DNA of 64,000 nt from Haliea salexigens DSM 19537 (GCF_000423125.1 NZ_KE383979.1:23070-87069); one strand, 5' to 3'. Shown: positions 37,362-46,887, counted from the first letter of the stretch. Notes: generated from the letters alone by a model not told the origin. Made by a program: numbers and translations.

Positions 37362-38678
37362 ATGAAGCAGGCTAACGTGGCCAACGGCCTTCTTGAACGC
37401 TTTTTCAAGCTGTCTGAGCACGGTACCTCGGTGCGTACCGAGGTTATTGCCGGGGCGACCACGTTCGTCACCATGGCCTATATCATTTTCGTCAACCCGC
37501 AGTTGATGGCAGCGGCGGGCATGGACGCCTCTGCTGCCTTCGTCGCGACCTGCCTTGCCTCAGCGCTCGCCTGCTATTTCATGGGCCTGTACGCCAACTG
37601 GCCGGTCGGCCTGGCGCCTGGCATGGGTCTCAATGCGTTCTTTACCTACACCGTCGTTGCCGATATGGGCTACAGCTGGCAGGTGGCACTGGGGGCGGTA
37701 TTTCTAGCCGGTGTGCTGTTTGTCATCATGAGCATTACCCGCCTGCGCCGCTGGATGCTGGACAGCATTCCGATGAATCTGCGTGTGGCGATGGGGGCCG
37801 GCGTGGGGTTGTTTGTGGGGTTCATCGGCCTCAAAAGCGGCGGTGTGATTGTGGCCAGCGAAGCCACATTGCTCACCCTGGGCGACTTCACCCGCCCCGA
37901 GCCGTTCCTCGCCGCTCTGGGTTTTCTGCTGATTGCGGTGCTCTCTGTGCGTCAGGTTCGCGGCGCCATCATCGTCGGTATTCTTGTGACCACGGGGCTT
38001 GCGTTGCTGTTTGGGCTGGTGGAATACCGCGGCCTGGTGGCGGCGCCACCGAGTATGGCGCCAGTCTTCATGCAGCTGGACATCATCGGGGCGCTCGACC
38101 TCGCGATGGTCAGCGTGGTCATTGCCTTCCTGTTCGTGAACCTGTTCGACACCGCCGGAACCCTGCTGGGCGTGGCGAGTCGTGCCGGGCTTGTCGATGC
38201 GCAGGGCAACATCAAACATCTGGATCGCGCCCTGAAAGCCGACAGCACCTCCAGTGTGGTCGGCGCCTTCCTCGGCTGCGCTCCGGTGACCAGCTATGTG
38301 GAGAGTGCTACCGGTGTGGCGACGGGTGGGCGCACCGGGCTGACCGCGGTTGTGGTTGGCACGCTGTTTCTGGCTGCGATCTTTTTTGCGCCACTCGCCG
38401 GGATGGTGCCCGCTTTTGCCACGGCCGGTGCGTTGGTGTACGTGGCCATGCTCATGCTGAGCAGCTTGCAGGGCCTGCTCTGGGATGACCTGACCGAGCT
38501 TCTGCCGGCGCTGGTCACCGTCGTGATGATTCCGCTGTCCTTTTCCATTGCCAACGGCATTGCCGTGGGCTTTATCAGTTACGCGGTGATCAAGTTATTC
38601 GCGGGCCGCTATCGCGACATTTCCCCGGGCGCGTGGTTTCTCGCCGCCATATTCATCGCCAAATTTGCGCTGATGTAA
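37362..38678 (+). CDS. NCS2 family purine permease (AzgA-like)
   Basis: The 438-residue membrane protein starts MKQANVANGLLERFFKLSEHGTSVRTEVIAGATTF, with the AzgA-type signature FVTMAYIIFVNPQLM, NWPVGLAPGMGLNAFFTY, FLFVNLFDTAGTLLGV and CAPVTSYVESATGVATGGRTG. About 12-14 helices are present. Homologues import adenine, guanine or hypoxanthine by proton symport. The ATG at 37362 matches family starts. The adjacent phosphoribosyltransferase gene supplies the salvage step. Confidence 0.92.
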   Translation: MKQANVANGLLERFFKLSEHGTSVRTEVIAGATTFVTMAYIIFVNPQLMAAAGMDASAAFVATCLASALACYFMGLYANWPVGLAPGMGLNAFFTYTVVADMGYSWQVALGAVFLAGVLFVIMSITRLRRWMLDSIPMNLRVAMGAGVGLFVGFIGLKSGGVIVASEATLLTLGDFTRPEPFLAALGFLLIAVLSVRQVRGAIIVGILVTTGLALLFGLVEYRGLVAAPPSMAPVFMQLDIIGALDLAMVSVVIAFLFVNLFDTAGTLLGVASRAGLVDAQGNIKHLDRALKADSTSSVVGAFLGCAPVTSYVESATGVATGGRTGLTAVVVGTLFLAAIFFAPLAGMVPAFATAGALVYVAMLMLSSLQGLLWDDLTELLPALVTVVMIPLSFSIANGIAVGFISYAVIKLFAGRYRDISPGAWFLAAIFIAKFALM

Positions 38679-38708
38679 GTGCAGTATAAGTAGCGGGAGG
38701 AGCGCGTC

Positions 38709-40151
38709 ATGAAGCCGCGGGATTTTCCGGTTGATCCGGAACATATCTGGGAGCATTTCTACCAGCTGACCCGTATTCCCAGGCCTTCCAGGGCGGAGGC
38801 GGCAGTGCGCGACTACGTGATCGGCCAGGCCGAGGCCCACGACTGCCGCTGGCAGCTGGATGCTACCGGCAATCTGGTGGTGTATGTGCCGGCATCTCCC
38901 GGACGCGAGGGGCACGCCACCGTGATTATCCAGAATCACCTGGATATGGTGACGGTAAAAACCGGCGACAAGCAGCACGACTTCTATCGCGACCCCCTGC
39001 AGCTGAAAGTGGAGGATGGCTGGCTGCTGGCCGATCGCACCACGCTGGGCGCAGACAACGGGCTGGGCTGCGCGGCGGCGCTGGCCCTGCTCACCGACCC
39101 GGATGTGCAACACCCGCCACTGGAGCTTTTGTTCACTGTGGATGAGGAGACCGGCCTCGGCGGCGCGCTGGGCCTGGATGCCTCACTGCTCAGCGGGCGT
39201 GTCATGCTGAACCTGGATACCGAGGACTGGCACGAGCTGTACGTGGGCTGTGCCGGTGGTGCTGGCTGGGTGTTTTCGCGGGATTATGGCGTGCAGTCCC
39301 CGGCGGCGGAATTCGGCTGCTGGACGCTGGAGTTGAAGGGGCTGGCCGGTGGCCATTCGGGTATCGAGATTCACCTGCAACTGGGCAATGCGCTGAAGCT
39401 GCTGGTGGAAGCGCTGGATCCTGTTGGCTCACTGCAGCTGGCTGCGGCCAGTGTGGGTGTGGCGCACAATGTCATTCCGCGTGAGGGCAGCATCAGCTTC
39501 GCCTGTAGCAGCGCCGATGCGGAAGCCCTGCAACGGCGTCTGGAGGGGCTGCAACAGCGTTGGCGGAGTTACCTGCCCGCGGCGGATCACAGCCTCGAAT
39601 TGCTGCTTTATCCGTGCGCACCCGCCAAGGTGATGAGCAACGCCAACAGCCGTGATCTGTTGCGTGTGCTCGCGGCGCTGCCGCACGGGGCGCAGGCCTA
39701 CAGCCTTGAGCAACCGGCCGATCTGGTTGACTTGAGTATCAACCTGGCACGCCTGCAGCTTGCGGCGGGCAAACTGGAGCTGGAGTCCAGCCTGCGTTTC
39801 TTCAACCCGGAGCAGGCCGCTGGCTTGCGTATGGCGGTCGAGGGGCTGGCGCAGCTAGCGGGGCTGCATATGAAGCGCATTGCAGGGTACCCCGGATGGC
39901 AGCCGGACTTTGCCAGCCCGCTGTTGGCGCGGGGCAAGGCACTGCACGAGCGCCTGTTTGACAGCGTACCCGCGGTGAAGGCGATTCACGCCGGCCTGGA
40001 GTGCGGTATATTGAAAAGCAAACTCCCCGATGCCGACATCCTGTCCTTCGGCCCCACAATCCGCGGTGCGCACTCGCCAACAGAGCGCTTGTGCATCGCT
40101 ACTGTGGCGCCGTTTTGGCGCTACCTTACCGCCCTGTTGGCGGAACTCTAA
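38709..40151 (+). CDS. pepD: PepD-like aminoacyl-histidine dipeptidase
   Basis: The 480-residue M20 peptidase has IPRPSRAE, the metal-binding IIQNHLDMVTVK and TTLGADNGLG, the catalytic VDEETGLGGALG, LKGLAGGHSGIEIHL and the C-terminal IHAGLECGIL and FGPTIRGAHSP. Cytosolic non-specific dipeptidases of this type cleave dipeptides including carnosine. Its length matches E. coli PepD (485). The gene starts 30 bases after the permease and precedes an aminotransferase by 17 bases, so it may be co-transcribed with both. Confidence 0.92.
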   Translation: MKPRDFPVDPEHIWEHFYQLTRIPRPSRAEAAVRDYVIGQAEAHDCRWQLDATGNLVVYVPASPGREGHATVIIQNHLDMVTVKTGDKQHDFYRDPLQLKVEDGWLLADRTTLGADNGLGCAAALALLTDPDVQHPPLELLFTVDEETGLGGALGLDASLLSGRVMLNLDTEDWHELYVGCAGGAGWVFSRDYGVQSPAAEFGCWTLELKGLAGGHSGIEIHLQLGNALKLLVEALDPVGSLQLAAASVGVAHNVIPREGSISFACSSADAEALQRRLEGLQQRWRSYLPAADHSLELLLYPCAPAKVMSNANSRDLLRVLAALPHGAQAYSLEQPADLVDLSINLARLQLAAGKLELESSLRFFNPEQAAGLRMAVEGLAQLAGLHMKRIAGYPGWQPDFASPLLARGKALHERLFDSVPAVKAIHAGLECGILKSKLPDADILSFGPTIRGAHSPTERLCIATVAPFWRYLTALLAEL

Positions 40152-40168
40152 CTCAGGAGATTGTCCTC

Positions 40169-41365
40169 ATGCTCGAATGTTTGCCTCAGGTTCCCGAGGA
40201 CTCCATCCTCGGGCTAGCCGCCGCCTGTCGTGCTGACCCCAACCCGCGCAAGGTCGATCTGACACTCGGCGTCTACATGAATGAGGAAGGCCTGTGCCCG
40301 GTGTTTGATGCCATTCGCCTGGCGCAGGACGCTCTGGTGCAGGCCGAGCGTACCAAGGTCTATATGCCGCCCGCGGGGGACCCTGATTTCAACAGCGGCA
40401 TGCAGCAGCTGGTACTGGGGCTGGGTAGCCCGGCCGTGCTGGACGGACGTGTAAGCAGCATCCAGACGCCGGGTGGTTGCGGCGCTCTGCGCATTGGCGC
40501 TGAAATCATCAATGCGGCTGCGCCCGGTGCCAGAGTGTGGGTCTCAGACCCCACCTGGCCGGTGCATATACCGCTGCTGGGCAGCGTAGGCCTGCAATTT
40601 GCCACCTACCGCTACTACGATCCCGCGAGCCACGGCGTCAATTTCGATGCTTTGGTGGAGGACCTCAAAGGGGCGCGGCAAGGTGATGTGGTGTTGTTGC
40701 ACGGTTGCTGTCATAACCCCTGCGGTGCCGACCTCAGCCTTGAGCAATGGGCAGAGATCGCTGACATGGCGCAACACCAGGGTTTCCTGCCGTTTGTCGA
40801 TATCGCCTACCAGGGGCTGGGCGATGGCCTGGATACGGATGCAGCCGGGTTGCGCCTGCTGGTTGAGCGTCTCCCGGAAGTACTGATTGCCGCATCCTGC
40901 TCCAAGAATATGGGGCTGTATCGGGAGCGCACCGGCGCGACCCTATTCGTGAGTGCCAACCCCGCCAGTGCCGCGGCACTGCGCACGCAAGCCCAGGTGG
41001 CCGCGCGGCGTATTTACTCCATGCCGCCAGCCCACGGCGCACTGCTCGCCGCGCGCGTGTTGCAGGACGATGAGTTGAATGCGAACTGGCGGAATGAGCT
41101 GGAGGCCATGTGCTGGCGCATCAACGGGTTGCGCACCAGCCTGGTGAGCAAGCTGGAGCAGTGTACCGGGCGTGACTTCGGTTTCATCGAGCGAGAGAAA
41201 GGCATGTTTTCTTTTCTCGGGCTGAGTGCCGCTCAGGCGCTCGCCCTGCGCGAACAGTACAGCGTGTACATGCTGGATTCGTCGCGTATCAATGTTGCGG
41301 GTATCAACGGGGCCAACATCGACTACCTGGCGGAGTCGGTGGGCAAGGTCCTGCAGGCGGGGTGA
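40169..41365 (+). CDS. Aspartate/aromatic amino acid aminotransferase
   Basis: The 398-residue product matches the AspC/TyrB subgroup: DPILGL-like EDSILGLAAACRAD at the start, KVDLTLGVYMNEEG, the HGCCHNPCGADLS loop, VDIAYQGLGDG and the cofactor Lys in AASCSKNMGLYRERTG. It transaminates aspartate or aromatic amino acids with 2-oxoglutarate. AGGAGA lies eight bases before the ATG. The pepD-aminotransferase pair suggests use of peptide-derived amino acids. Confidence 0.92.
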   Translation: MLECLPQVPEDSILGLAAACRADPNPRKVDLTLGVYMNEEGLCPVFDAIRLAQDALVQAERTKVYMPPAGDPDFNSGMQQLVLGLGSPAVLDGRVSSIQTPGGCGALRIGAEIINAAAPGARVWVSDPTWPVHIPLLGSVGLQFATYRYYDPASHGVNFDALVEDLKGARQGDVVLLHGCCHNPCGADLSLEQWAEIADMAQHQGFLPFVDIAYQGLGDGLDTDAAGLRLLVERLPEVLIAASCSKNMGLYRERTGATLFVSANPASAAALRTQAQVAARRIYSMPPAHGALLAARVLQDDELNANWRNELEAMCWRINGLRTSLVSKLEQCTGRDFGFIEREKGMFSFLGLSAAQALALREQYSVYMLDSSRINVAGINGANIDYLAESVGKVLQAG

Positions 41366-41393
41366 GGGGGCTGCGGTTGCGTACCCGCAGCAC

Positions 41394-43286
41394 TCAGGCT
41401 TCCAGCTCCGCCCACCGTTCGACGGCCGTATCCAGTGCCGCCTGCAGCTCACTGAGCTCGGCGAGCACGGCATCCACGGCTTCGCGGCTCTGTTGGTAGA
41501 ACGCGGGGTCGGCAGTGCGTGCTTCCAGCGCGGCCTGTTTCTGCTCCAGCTCCTCAATGCGCGCGGGTAGGGCGTCCAGTTCGCGCTGCTCTTTATAGGA
41601 CAGTTTCCGGCGCGCGGTTGAAGCGGGGCTGGCCGCTACAGGAGCGGGCGTTTCGGGCTTGCTAGCCGGCATTTGCTGGCCTTTGGTTTCCGGCTCCACC
41701 AGCCGGCCACCGCGTGCTTCCCAGTCGCTGTAGCCACCCGCCTGCTCCTCCACCGTACCGTCGCCACGCAGTATCAACAGCTGGGTCACCACATGGTCCA
41801 TGAAGTCACGGTCGTGGCTGACCAGGATGACCGTGCCGTCGAAGGACAGCAGGATGTCCTCCAGCAGTTCCAGGGTTTCAATGTCGAGGTCGTTGGTGGG
41901 TTCGTCCAGTACCAGCAGGTTGGCGGGCTTGCTGAACAGACGTGCCAGAATGGCGCGGTTCTGCTCGCCTCCGGATAATGCTTTTACCGGTGTGCGCACC
42001 CGCTCCGGGCTGAACAGGAAGTCACCGAGGTAGGAAATGGCATGGCGCCGTTTGCCGTTCAGCTCGATAAACTCCTGGCCGCCACAGACATTGTCGATGA
42101 GATTTTGCTCCGGCTCCAGTTTGCCGCGCAGCTGGTCCGAGTAGGCGATTTCCAGTTTTGTGCCCAGCTTCACGCTGCCCTCATCCGGCTGCAGCTGGCC
42201 GAGGATCAGCTTGACCAGGGTCGACTTGCCGGCACCGTTGGCGCCTACAATGCCGACCCGGTCACCGCGCTGGATGATGCTGGAGAAATTGCGAATGACG
42301 GTCTTGTCGTCAAAGTGCTTGCTGACGTTTTCCAGCTCCGCCACCACTTTGCCGGAGCGGCTCGCCTCCTCCACCACGAAGTTGGCACTACCTACTTTTT
42401 CCCGGCGCTGCTGACGTTCGCTGCGCATCTTTTCCAGCGCCCGCACGCGGCCCTCGTTGCGGGTGCGCCGTGCCTTGATACCCTGGCGAATCCACACCTC
42501 TTCCTGCGCCAGTTTCTTGTCAAACAGCGCATTGGCGCGCTCTTCCGCTTCCAGCTCCTGATCGCGGTGGGCGAGGAAGCCCTGGTAGCTGCCCTCCCAA
42601 CTGGTGAGATGGCCGCGGTCCAGTTCCGCAATGCGCGTGGCAACGCTCTGCAGAAAGCGCCGGTCGTGGGTAATCAGCACAATCGCGCCGCGGTATTGCT
42701 GCAGCTGTGTTTCCAGCCATTGGATGGCGGGGATGTCGAGGTGGTTGGTGGGTTCGTCCAGTAGCAGGATGTCGGGGTCGGCCACCAGCGCGCGCGCCAG
42801 AGCGACACGCCTGCGCCAGCCGCCGGACAGCTCGCCCATTCTGGCGTCCTGTGGCAGCTGCAGCTGGGTGATAGTGGTTTCTACACGCTGCTGCAGGGTC
42901 CAGCCATCGGCGGCTTCCAGCGCCTGTTGTACGGCACTGAGGCGGTCAAAATCGATGTCTTCGCCGTCGTGTAACAGGCGGTGGTATTCAGCTAGCAGCT
43001 TGCCAGCTTCCGCCAGCCCTTCGGCGACCACGTCGTAGACGGTGCTGCTGTCGGCGTCCGGCAGCGTCTGTTGCAAGCGCGCGATGCGCACACCGGGCCG
43101 CAGCCAGCGATCACCGGAATCAGTCTGCAGCTCACCTGCCAGTACGCGCAGCAGTGTGGTCTTTCCTGCGCCATTGCGCCCCAGCAAGCCCCAGCGTTCG
43201 CCGCGGCGGATGGTCAGGTCGACATCATCAAGGAGTACCTGAGTGCCGTAGTGGAGTTGCAGGGATTCGAGTTTGAGAAGTGGCAT
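41394..43286 (-). CDS. uup: ABC-F family ATPase Uup
   Basis: The 630-residue protein has two ABC domains in tandem: Walker A GRNGAGKTTLL and GANGAGKSTLV, signatures LSGGWRRRVALAR and LSGGEQNRAILAR, and Walker B LLLDEPTNHLD and LVLDEPTNDLD. A charged linker (RQGIKARRTRNEGRVRALE) joins them, and a C-terminal coiled coil (about 560-630) follows LSYKEQRELDALP, the Uup hallmark. There is no membrane part; ABC-F proteins act on ribosomes or branched DNA. The start MPLLKLESLQLHYG fits the family; a 21-residue upstream extension does not. Confidence 0.93.
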   Translation of the reverse strand: MPLLKLESLQLHYGTQVLLDDVDLTIRRGERWGLLGRNGAGKTTLLRVLAGELQTDSGDRWLRPGVRIARLQQTLPDADSSTVYDVVAEGLAEAGKLLAEYHRLLHDGEDIDFDRLSAVQQALEAADGWTLQQRVETTITQLQLPQDARMGELSGGWRRRVALARALVADPDILLLDEPTNHLDIPAIQWLETQLQQYRGAIVLITHDRRFLQSVATRIAELDRGHLTSWEGSYQGFLAHRDQELEAEERANALFDKKLAQEEVWIRQGIKARRTRNEGRVRALEKMRSERQQRREKVGSANFVVEEASRSGKVVAELENVSKHFDDKTVIRNFSSIIQRGDRVGIVGANGAGKSTLVKLILGQLQPDEGSVKLGTKLEIAYSDQLRGKLEPEQNLIDNVCGGQEFIELNGKRRHAISYLGDFLFSPERVRTPVKALSGGEQNRAILARLFSKPANLLVLDEPTNDLDIETLELLEDILLSFDGTVILVSHDRDFMDHVVTQLLILRGDGTVEEQAGGYSDWEARGGRLVEPETKGQQMPASKPETPAPVAASPASTARRKLSYKEQRELDALPARIEELEQKQAALEARTADPAFYQQSREAVDAVLAELSELQAALDTAVERWAELEA

Positions 43287-43380
43287 GGAACGTCTGTCAG
43301 TGAGCAGGGGCCTGCATTCTACGGGCTGCGTGCAGCAGGGGCCAGCCACGAGAGCCCGGCATACTCACATATGACAGGAC

Positions 43381-43410
43381 CGGGGCCTCCGGTCTTGCGC
43401 CGGAGCCCCG
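43381..43410 (-). terminator. Strong hairpin downstream of dps
   Basis: CGGGGCCTCCGG / CCGGAGCCCCG pairs over 11 bp with one bulged base and a 7-base loop, between the dps stop and uup. There is no T-run, so it may be a terminator or an mRNA-stabilising end. Confidence 0.5.
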
Positions 43411-43446
43411 TATCGCCTCGCGAGGGTTATAGAGGCCTGTCAGGCG

Positions 43447-43992
43447 TCAGGAGGCTTTTTTGGCGGCGCCGCGCTCGGTCGCTACGCCCTTGGTCGCGAG
43501 CTTGCCACTGCCGGATTCCAGGTGCGCTCGAATGAACCACTGGAACAGCTCGAGGTCCTTGGCGTGGCCGGTCAGCAGGTCCTCTGACACGGGATCCAGC
43601 TCTGCGAGCTCGGCAATGGCCTTGCGCTGGTCAGTGACAACACCGTTGTAAACAATGTCCAGCGCCGCCAGATGTTCGTTGGCCAGTGCACGCTGGAGGG
43701 TGTAGTCATCCCAGTCGCGGCGCTTCACCAGCGCGGCCGGCGTACCGACGGGTATGCCACCCAGCGTGGCAATACGCTCGGCGATGGCGTCCACCATTTC
43801 GCGCGTGGCCTCGACCTGAGGGTCGAGCATCTCGTGCACCGCGATGAAATTGGGTCCCACAACATTCCAGTGCACGTGCTTTAGCGTCAGGCCCAGGTCG
43901 ATCAGCGCCACCATACGCTCATCCAGTAGCTTGATCACTTTTGCGGCTTGCTTTTGTTGCATGCCCGGTACGGTAAAATTGGTACCTGTCAT
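43447..43992 (-). CDS. dps: Dps-type DNA-protecting ferritin
   Basis: The 181-residue product starts MTGTNFTVPGMQQKQAAKVI with AAGGAG upstream. The ferroxidase site is seen in LTLKHVHWNVVGPNFIAVHEMLDPQVE (His and Asp/Glu ligands). The helix NEHLAALDIVYNGVVTDQRKAI and LELFQWFIRAHLES complete the four-helix bundle. Dps dodecamers bind DNA, oxidise Fe(II) with H2O2 and protect DNA in stationary phase. The basic tail RGAAKKAS could bind DNA. Confidence 0.94.
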   Translation of the reverse strand: MTGTNFTVPGMQQKQAAKVIKLLDERMVALIDLGLTLKHVHWNVVGPNFIAVHEMLDPQVEATREMVDAIAERIATLGGIPVGTPAALVKRRDWDDYTLQRALANEHLAALDIVYNGVVTDQRKAIAELAELDPVSEDLLTGHAKDLELFQWFIRAHLESGSGKLATKGVATERGAAKKAS

Positions 43993-44426
43993 TCTGTTCT
44001 CCTTTTTTTCCGTTGGAGTTGCGCCGTCCGCTTCGCTGCGGCAGCGCAGGTTCAAGGCGCTGCCACACCCGGTGTGAGGTTCTCGGCCGGGTCGCGTGCC
44101 TGCGCGCTTGCTGCGGCTTCATGCCGCGTAGTAAGGACCTTTGCAAATACCGTTCCAGAATGTGCGATGACCGCACTCACGCACGAAATCAGCACAAGGG
44201 CAATGTGGCGGGTTGGAGCGGGCACTTCGCTGCAAGGCCGCTGCTGGCACGGCCCGGAGACGAACAGGCGATTGCGCGGCGCACGGGTTTCGAGGTGTGA
44301 ATCAATGACTCGGGAAACCGATCGGGGCAGTAAAGGCATGCCCTGACGGGCCCGTGTGGCCCACCGGGCTTTGTGGTTTTTACAAGCGATGTTGTAAAAG
44401 CTGCCGCCAGGTAGTGGCGCCTGCAG
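43993..44426. other. Intergenic region upstream of dps
   Basis: The 434 bases between the BON-MscS gene and dps contain no convincing gene. The only clear structure is a perfect palindrome (44378-44399), annotated separately. The dps promoter should lie at the low-coordinate end; I see no clear OxyR or sigma-S motif. Confidence 0.6.
44378..44399. promoter_or_regulatory. Perfect palindrome, possible operator
   Basis: TTTTACAA-GCGATG-TTGTAAAA has 8-bp perfect arms and a 6-base centre. It looks more like a dimeric repressor operator than a terminator. It lies 28 bases downstream of the BON-MscS stop and about 390 bases upstream of dps. Confidence 0.4.
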
Positions 44427-45857
44427 TTAGAGCAAGTTGTCCCCGCCCTCGGGCAGGCGCGCTGCTCGGGCTTGCTTCTCGATGTCATCGTCATTGTTCT
44501 TCAGCCCGCCTTCGGCGAGATGGGCCTCGCCGCCGGCTTCGCTGGCCTGGGTTTGCACTGGCTCCTCTGGTACGGGCGCAGTGGTCGTCGGTGCCGAGGG
44601 CTCCGTCAGGGCGACCTGAACGCCCTCTGGGAAAGTGACCTCCCGTGCCTCGCTGGGCATGGAGATACCCGCAAGGTCGAAAGCATTTTTCACCTGCCTG
44701 ATCACCGCTGAGCGCACCTTGCGTGCGTCGTAGGTCGCCGTGTCCACCCAGTAGCTGACGCGCAGGTTGACCGTTGAGGCCGCCAGCTCGTCGACAAGCA
44801 CCAGAGGTTCAGGCTCGTTCAGTACCGCCGGATGCTGGCGCAGCACCTCAAGGGCAGCGGTTTGTGCCGTGGCCATGGTGTCGCCATAGGCAATGCCAAC
44901 CGTGAATTCCTGCCGCGTATGCGGGTTGGCGGTAAAGTTGATGATCTCGTTCTTGTAGATGATGGCATTGGGAATCTGCACGTGGTTGCCATCGCGCGTC
45001 ATGATGAGCGTGGCGCGCGTATTCACCCGCTGTACGAAGCCGCGGTAGCCTTTCACTTCAATGAAATCGCCCACCGCGAAGGGCCGCTGCATGCTGATCA
45101 GGATACTGGCCAGGAAGTTCTCCGCGATATCGCGAAAGGCAAACCCGATCGCCAGCCCCAGCAGCCCGGTGCCGCCAACCACGGTGACCGCGAGGCTGGT
45201 GAGGCCGGCGATACGCAGCACGATGTACAAGCCAAGTATGAACACCACAGCGGCGCTGGCGCGGGCCACCATGTCGCGCAGCAGGGGAGTGCGCAGGCGC
45301 CGTGCCAGCACGTGGCCGGTCACGCGTGAGGCAAGCCCGGCGAGCAGCCAGGCGAGTAGTAGCAGGGCGATGGCCAGCAACGCGATAGGGAGTGCCCGGA
45401 AGGTGGAGGCCGCCATACCCTGTAGTTGCTGGTAGGTGGGTGACAGGTCCCAGGGCGACGAATCCGCGAAGCCGACATTGTTCACCACGGCCACGACGCC
45501 CTGTGCGTTGCGCGCGAGATTGCCCGCCCAGGCGATCTGCTGCTGCTCTTGCGCTTCGCCGCTCAGGAACACCACGCCGCTGTCGACGCGGACATGTACC
45601 GGGGCAAACCAGCCGGTCGCCGTGAGAATCGCCCGCAGGCGCGCAGCGATGGCCTCGTCCGACGTCACCTCCTCGACGGCGATGCTATCCGCCACGGAAA
45701 CTTCCGTGAGCGGCACTGCGCTGTCGCCGCGCTCCGTCTCCGCCGCCTGGGCTGTAGTGAGTCCCGCCAGCATTAGCAGCAGGCCACCGCACAGCAGGCC
45801 TGTGAGGCGTGGCGAAGCCGCCAGCCTTGCCACGACCTGGCTACTGGGGTGCTGCAT
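44427..45857 (-). CDS. MscS-type channel with periplasmic BON domain
   Basis: The 476-residue product has a signal peptide (LTGLLCGGLLLMLAGLTTAQA), a BON domain at about 65-130 (VHVRVDSGVVFLSGEAQEQQQ), three or more transmembrane helices, and the MscS pore/vestibule region with VVGGTGLLGLAIGFAFRDIAENFLASI and PFAVGDFIEVKGYRGFVQRVNTRAT. A long acidic tail follows (about 415-476). It should be an inner membrane mechanosensitive channel. The start at 45857 has GGAG upstream and overlaps the preceding MscS gene by 17 bases. Confidence 0.87.
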   Translation of the reverse strand: MQHPSSQVVARLAASPRLTGLLCGGLLLMLAGLTTAQAAETERGDSAVPLTEVSVADSIAVEEVTSDEAIAARLRAILTATGWFAPVHVRVDSGVVFLSGEAQEQQQIAWAGNLARNAQGVVAVVNNVGFADSSPWDLSPTYQQLQGMAASTFRALPIALLAIALLLLAWLLAGLASRVTGHVLARRLRTPLLRDMVARASAAVVFILGLYIVLRIAGLTSLAVTVVGGTGLLGLAIGFAFRDIAENFLASILISMQRPFAVGDFIEVKGYRGFVQRVNTRATLIMTRDGNHVQIPNAIIYKNEIINFTANPHTRQEFTVGIAYGDTMATAQTAALEVLRQHPAVLNEPEPLVLVDELAASTVNLRVSYWVDTATYDARKVRSAVIRQVKNAFDLAGISMPSEAREVTFPEGVQVALTEPSAPTTTAPVPEEPVQTQASEAGGEAHLAEGGLKNNDDDIEKQARAARLPEGGDNLL

Positions 45858-46716
45858 CGCTGCTCTCCGTCTGTACCGGAACGGGTGCCTTGAACGTGAG
45901 CGTACGATAGGGGAAGGGGATTTCCACACCGGCCTTGTCGAGCGCTGCCTTGATGGCCTGCACCACCTGATCGCGGCTCTGGTGGCGGTCAAGCGGAGCC
46001 GATTTCCCCCACCAGCGGACCGTGAAGTCGATTGACGATGAACCGAATTCGCGCGCGTAGACCTCCACTGGCTGCGCGCTGTTCACGAGGGGCAGCCCCT
46101 CGACGGCCTGCAGGATAATGCCGCGTGCGGTCTCGACATCTTCACTGTAGGCGATGCCCACGATGATTTCATAACGGCGCAGATCCCTGTCGGTGATGAC
46201 GTGCACGGGATTCTGGAACAGCAGGCGGTTGGGCACGATCAGCAGCTGACCATCTGTCTGGCGCAGGTAGGTCTCGCGCAGGGCGATATGCTCGACCTTG
46301 CCCATCAGGTCCTGGCACTGGATGAAGTCGCCAATGCGCATCGCCTTGCGCAGCATGATCAAGACGCCGGCAAAGAAATTCTCGAAAATATCCTTGAACG
46401 CAAAACCGATGGCCACAGACCCGAGGCCGAGCGCCGTGAGCATTTTCGCGGGCGTCAGGCTGGGGAACACGACCGTCGTGGCAATCAACAGTCCGACCAG
46501 CCAGATTGTCACTTTCAGCAGGGTCGCGAAAAGCGATTGCAGCGCAGGGCGCAGGCCGGAGCGCGCCAGCGAGCGGAGTAGTGCGCCCACGAATACCCGT
46601 GACAATATGCCCGTGATGAGCACCACCAGCAGTGCGATGGTCAGCAGAGGCAGCACCTGCACCAGGCTCAGCCACATACTCTGCAATTGTTCCCGCAGCG
46701 GGTTGAGGAACTCCAT
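45841..46716 (-). CDS. MscS family mechanosensitive channel
   Basis: The 291-residue protein has three N-terminal helices and the MscS core: ALGLGSVAIGFAFKDIFENFFAG (TM3) and MRIGDFIQCQDLMGKVEHIALRET, then a beta/alpha vestibule ending VEIPFPYRTL. Length matches E. coli MscS (286). It opens under hypo-osmotic shock. It overlaps the BON-MscS gene, so two channel paralogues form one operon. Confidence 0.92.
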   Translation of the reverse strand: MEFLNPLREQLQSMWLSLVQVLPLLTIALLVVLITGILSRVFVGALLRSLARSGLRPALQSLFATLLKVTIWLVGLLIATTVVFPSLTPAKMLTALGLGSVAIGFAFKDIFENFFAGVLIMLRKAMRIGDFIQCQDLMGKVEHIALRETYLRQTDGQLLIVPNRLLFQNPVHVITDRDLRRYEIIVGIAYSEDVETARGIILQAVEGLPLVNSAQPVEVYAREFGSSSIDFTVRWWGKSAPLDRHQSRDQVVQAIKAALDKAGVEIPFPYRTLTFKAPVPVQTESSDAAPQ

Positions 46717-46887
46717 GAGCGTTGCGTCTCCCTCTACTCAGGCCGGGTCCTGACCATCGAGTGTAAACGCAAATTCGCCGCAGGGGCAGCGTGATCTCTG
46801 GTAGGCATGCCCCCGGCGCATCGGAATGATTGATTTCTGCAACACCTGCCGGCATGCTTCCGGGCTGTCTGGCGAGAGAATACCGGT

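Noticed and set aside
44052..44339. 95-residue minus-strand frame in the dps upstream region
   Set aside because: No good ribosome binding site, no recognisable domain and random-looking composition; kept as non-coding.
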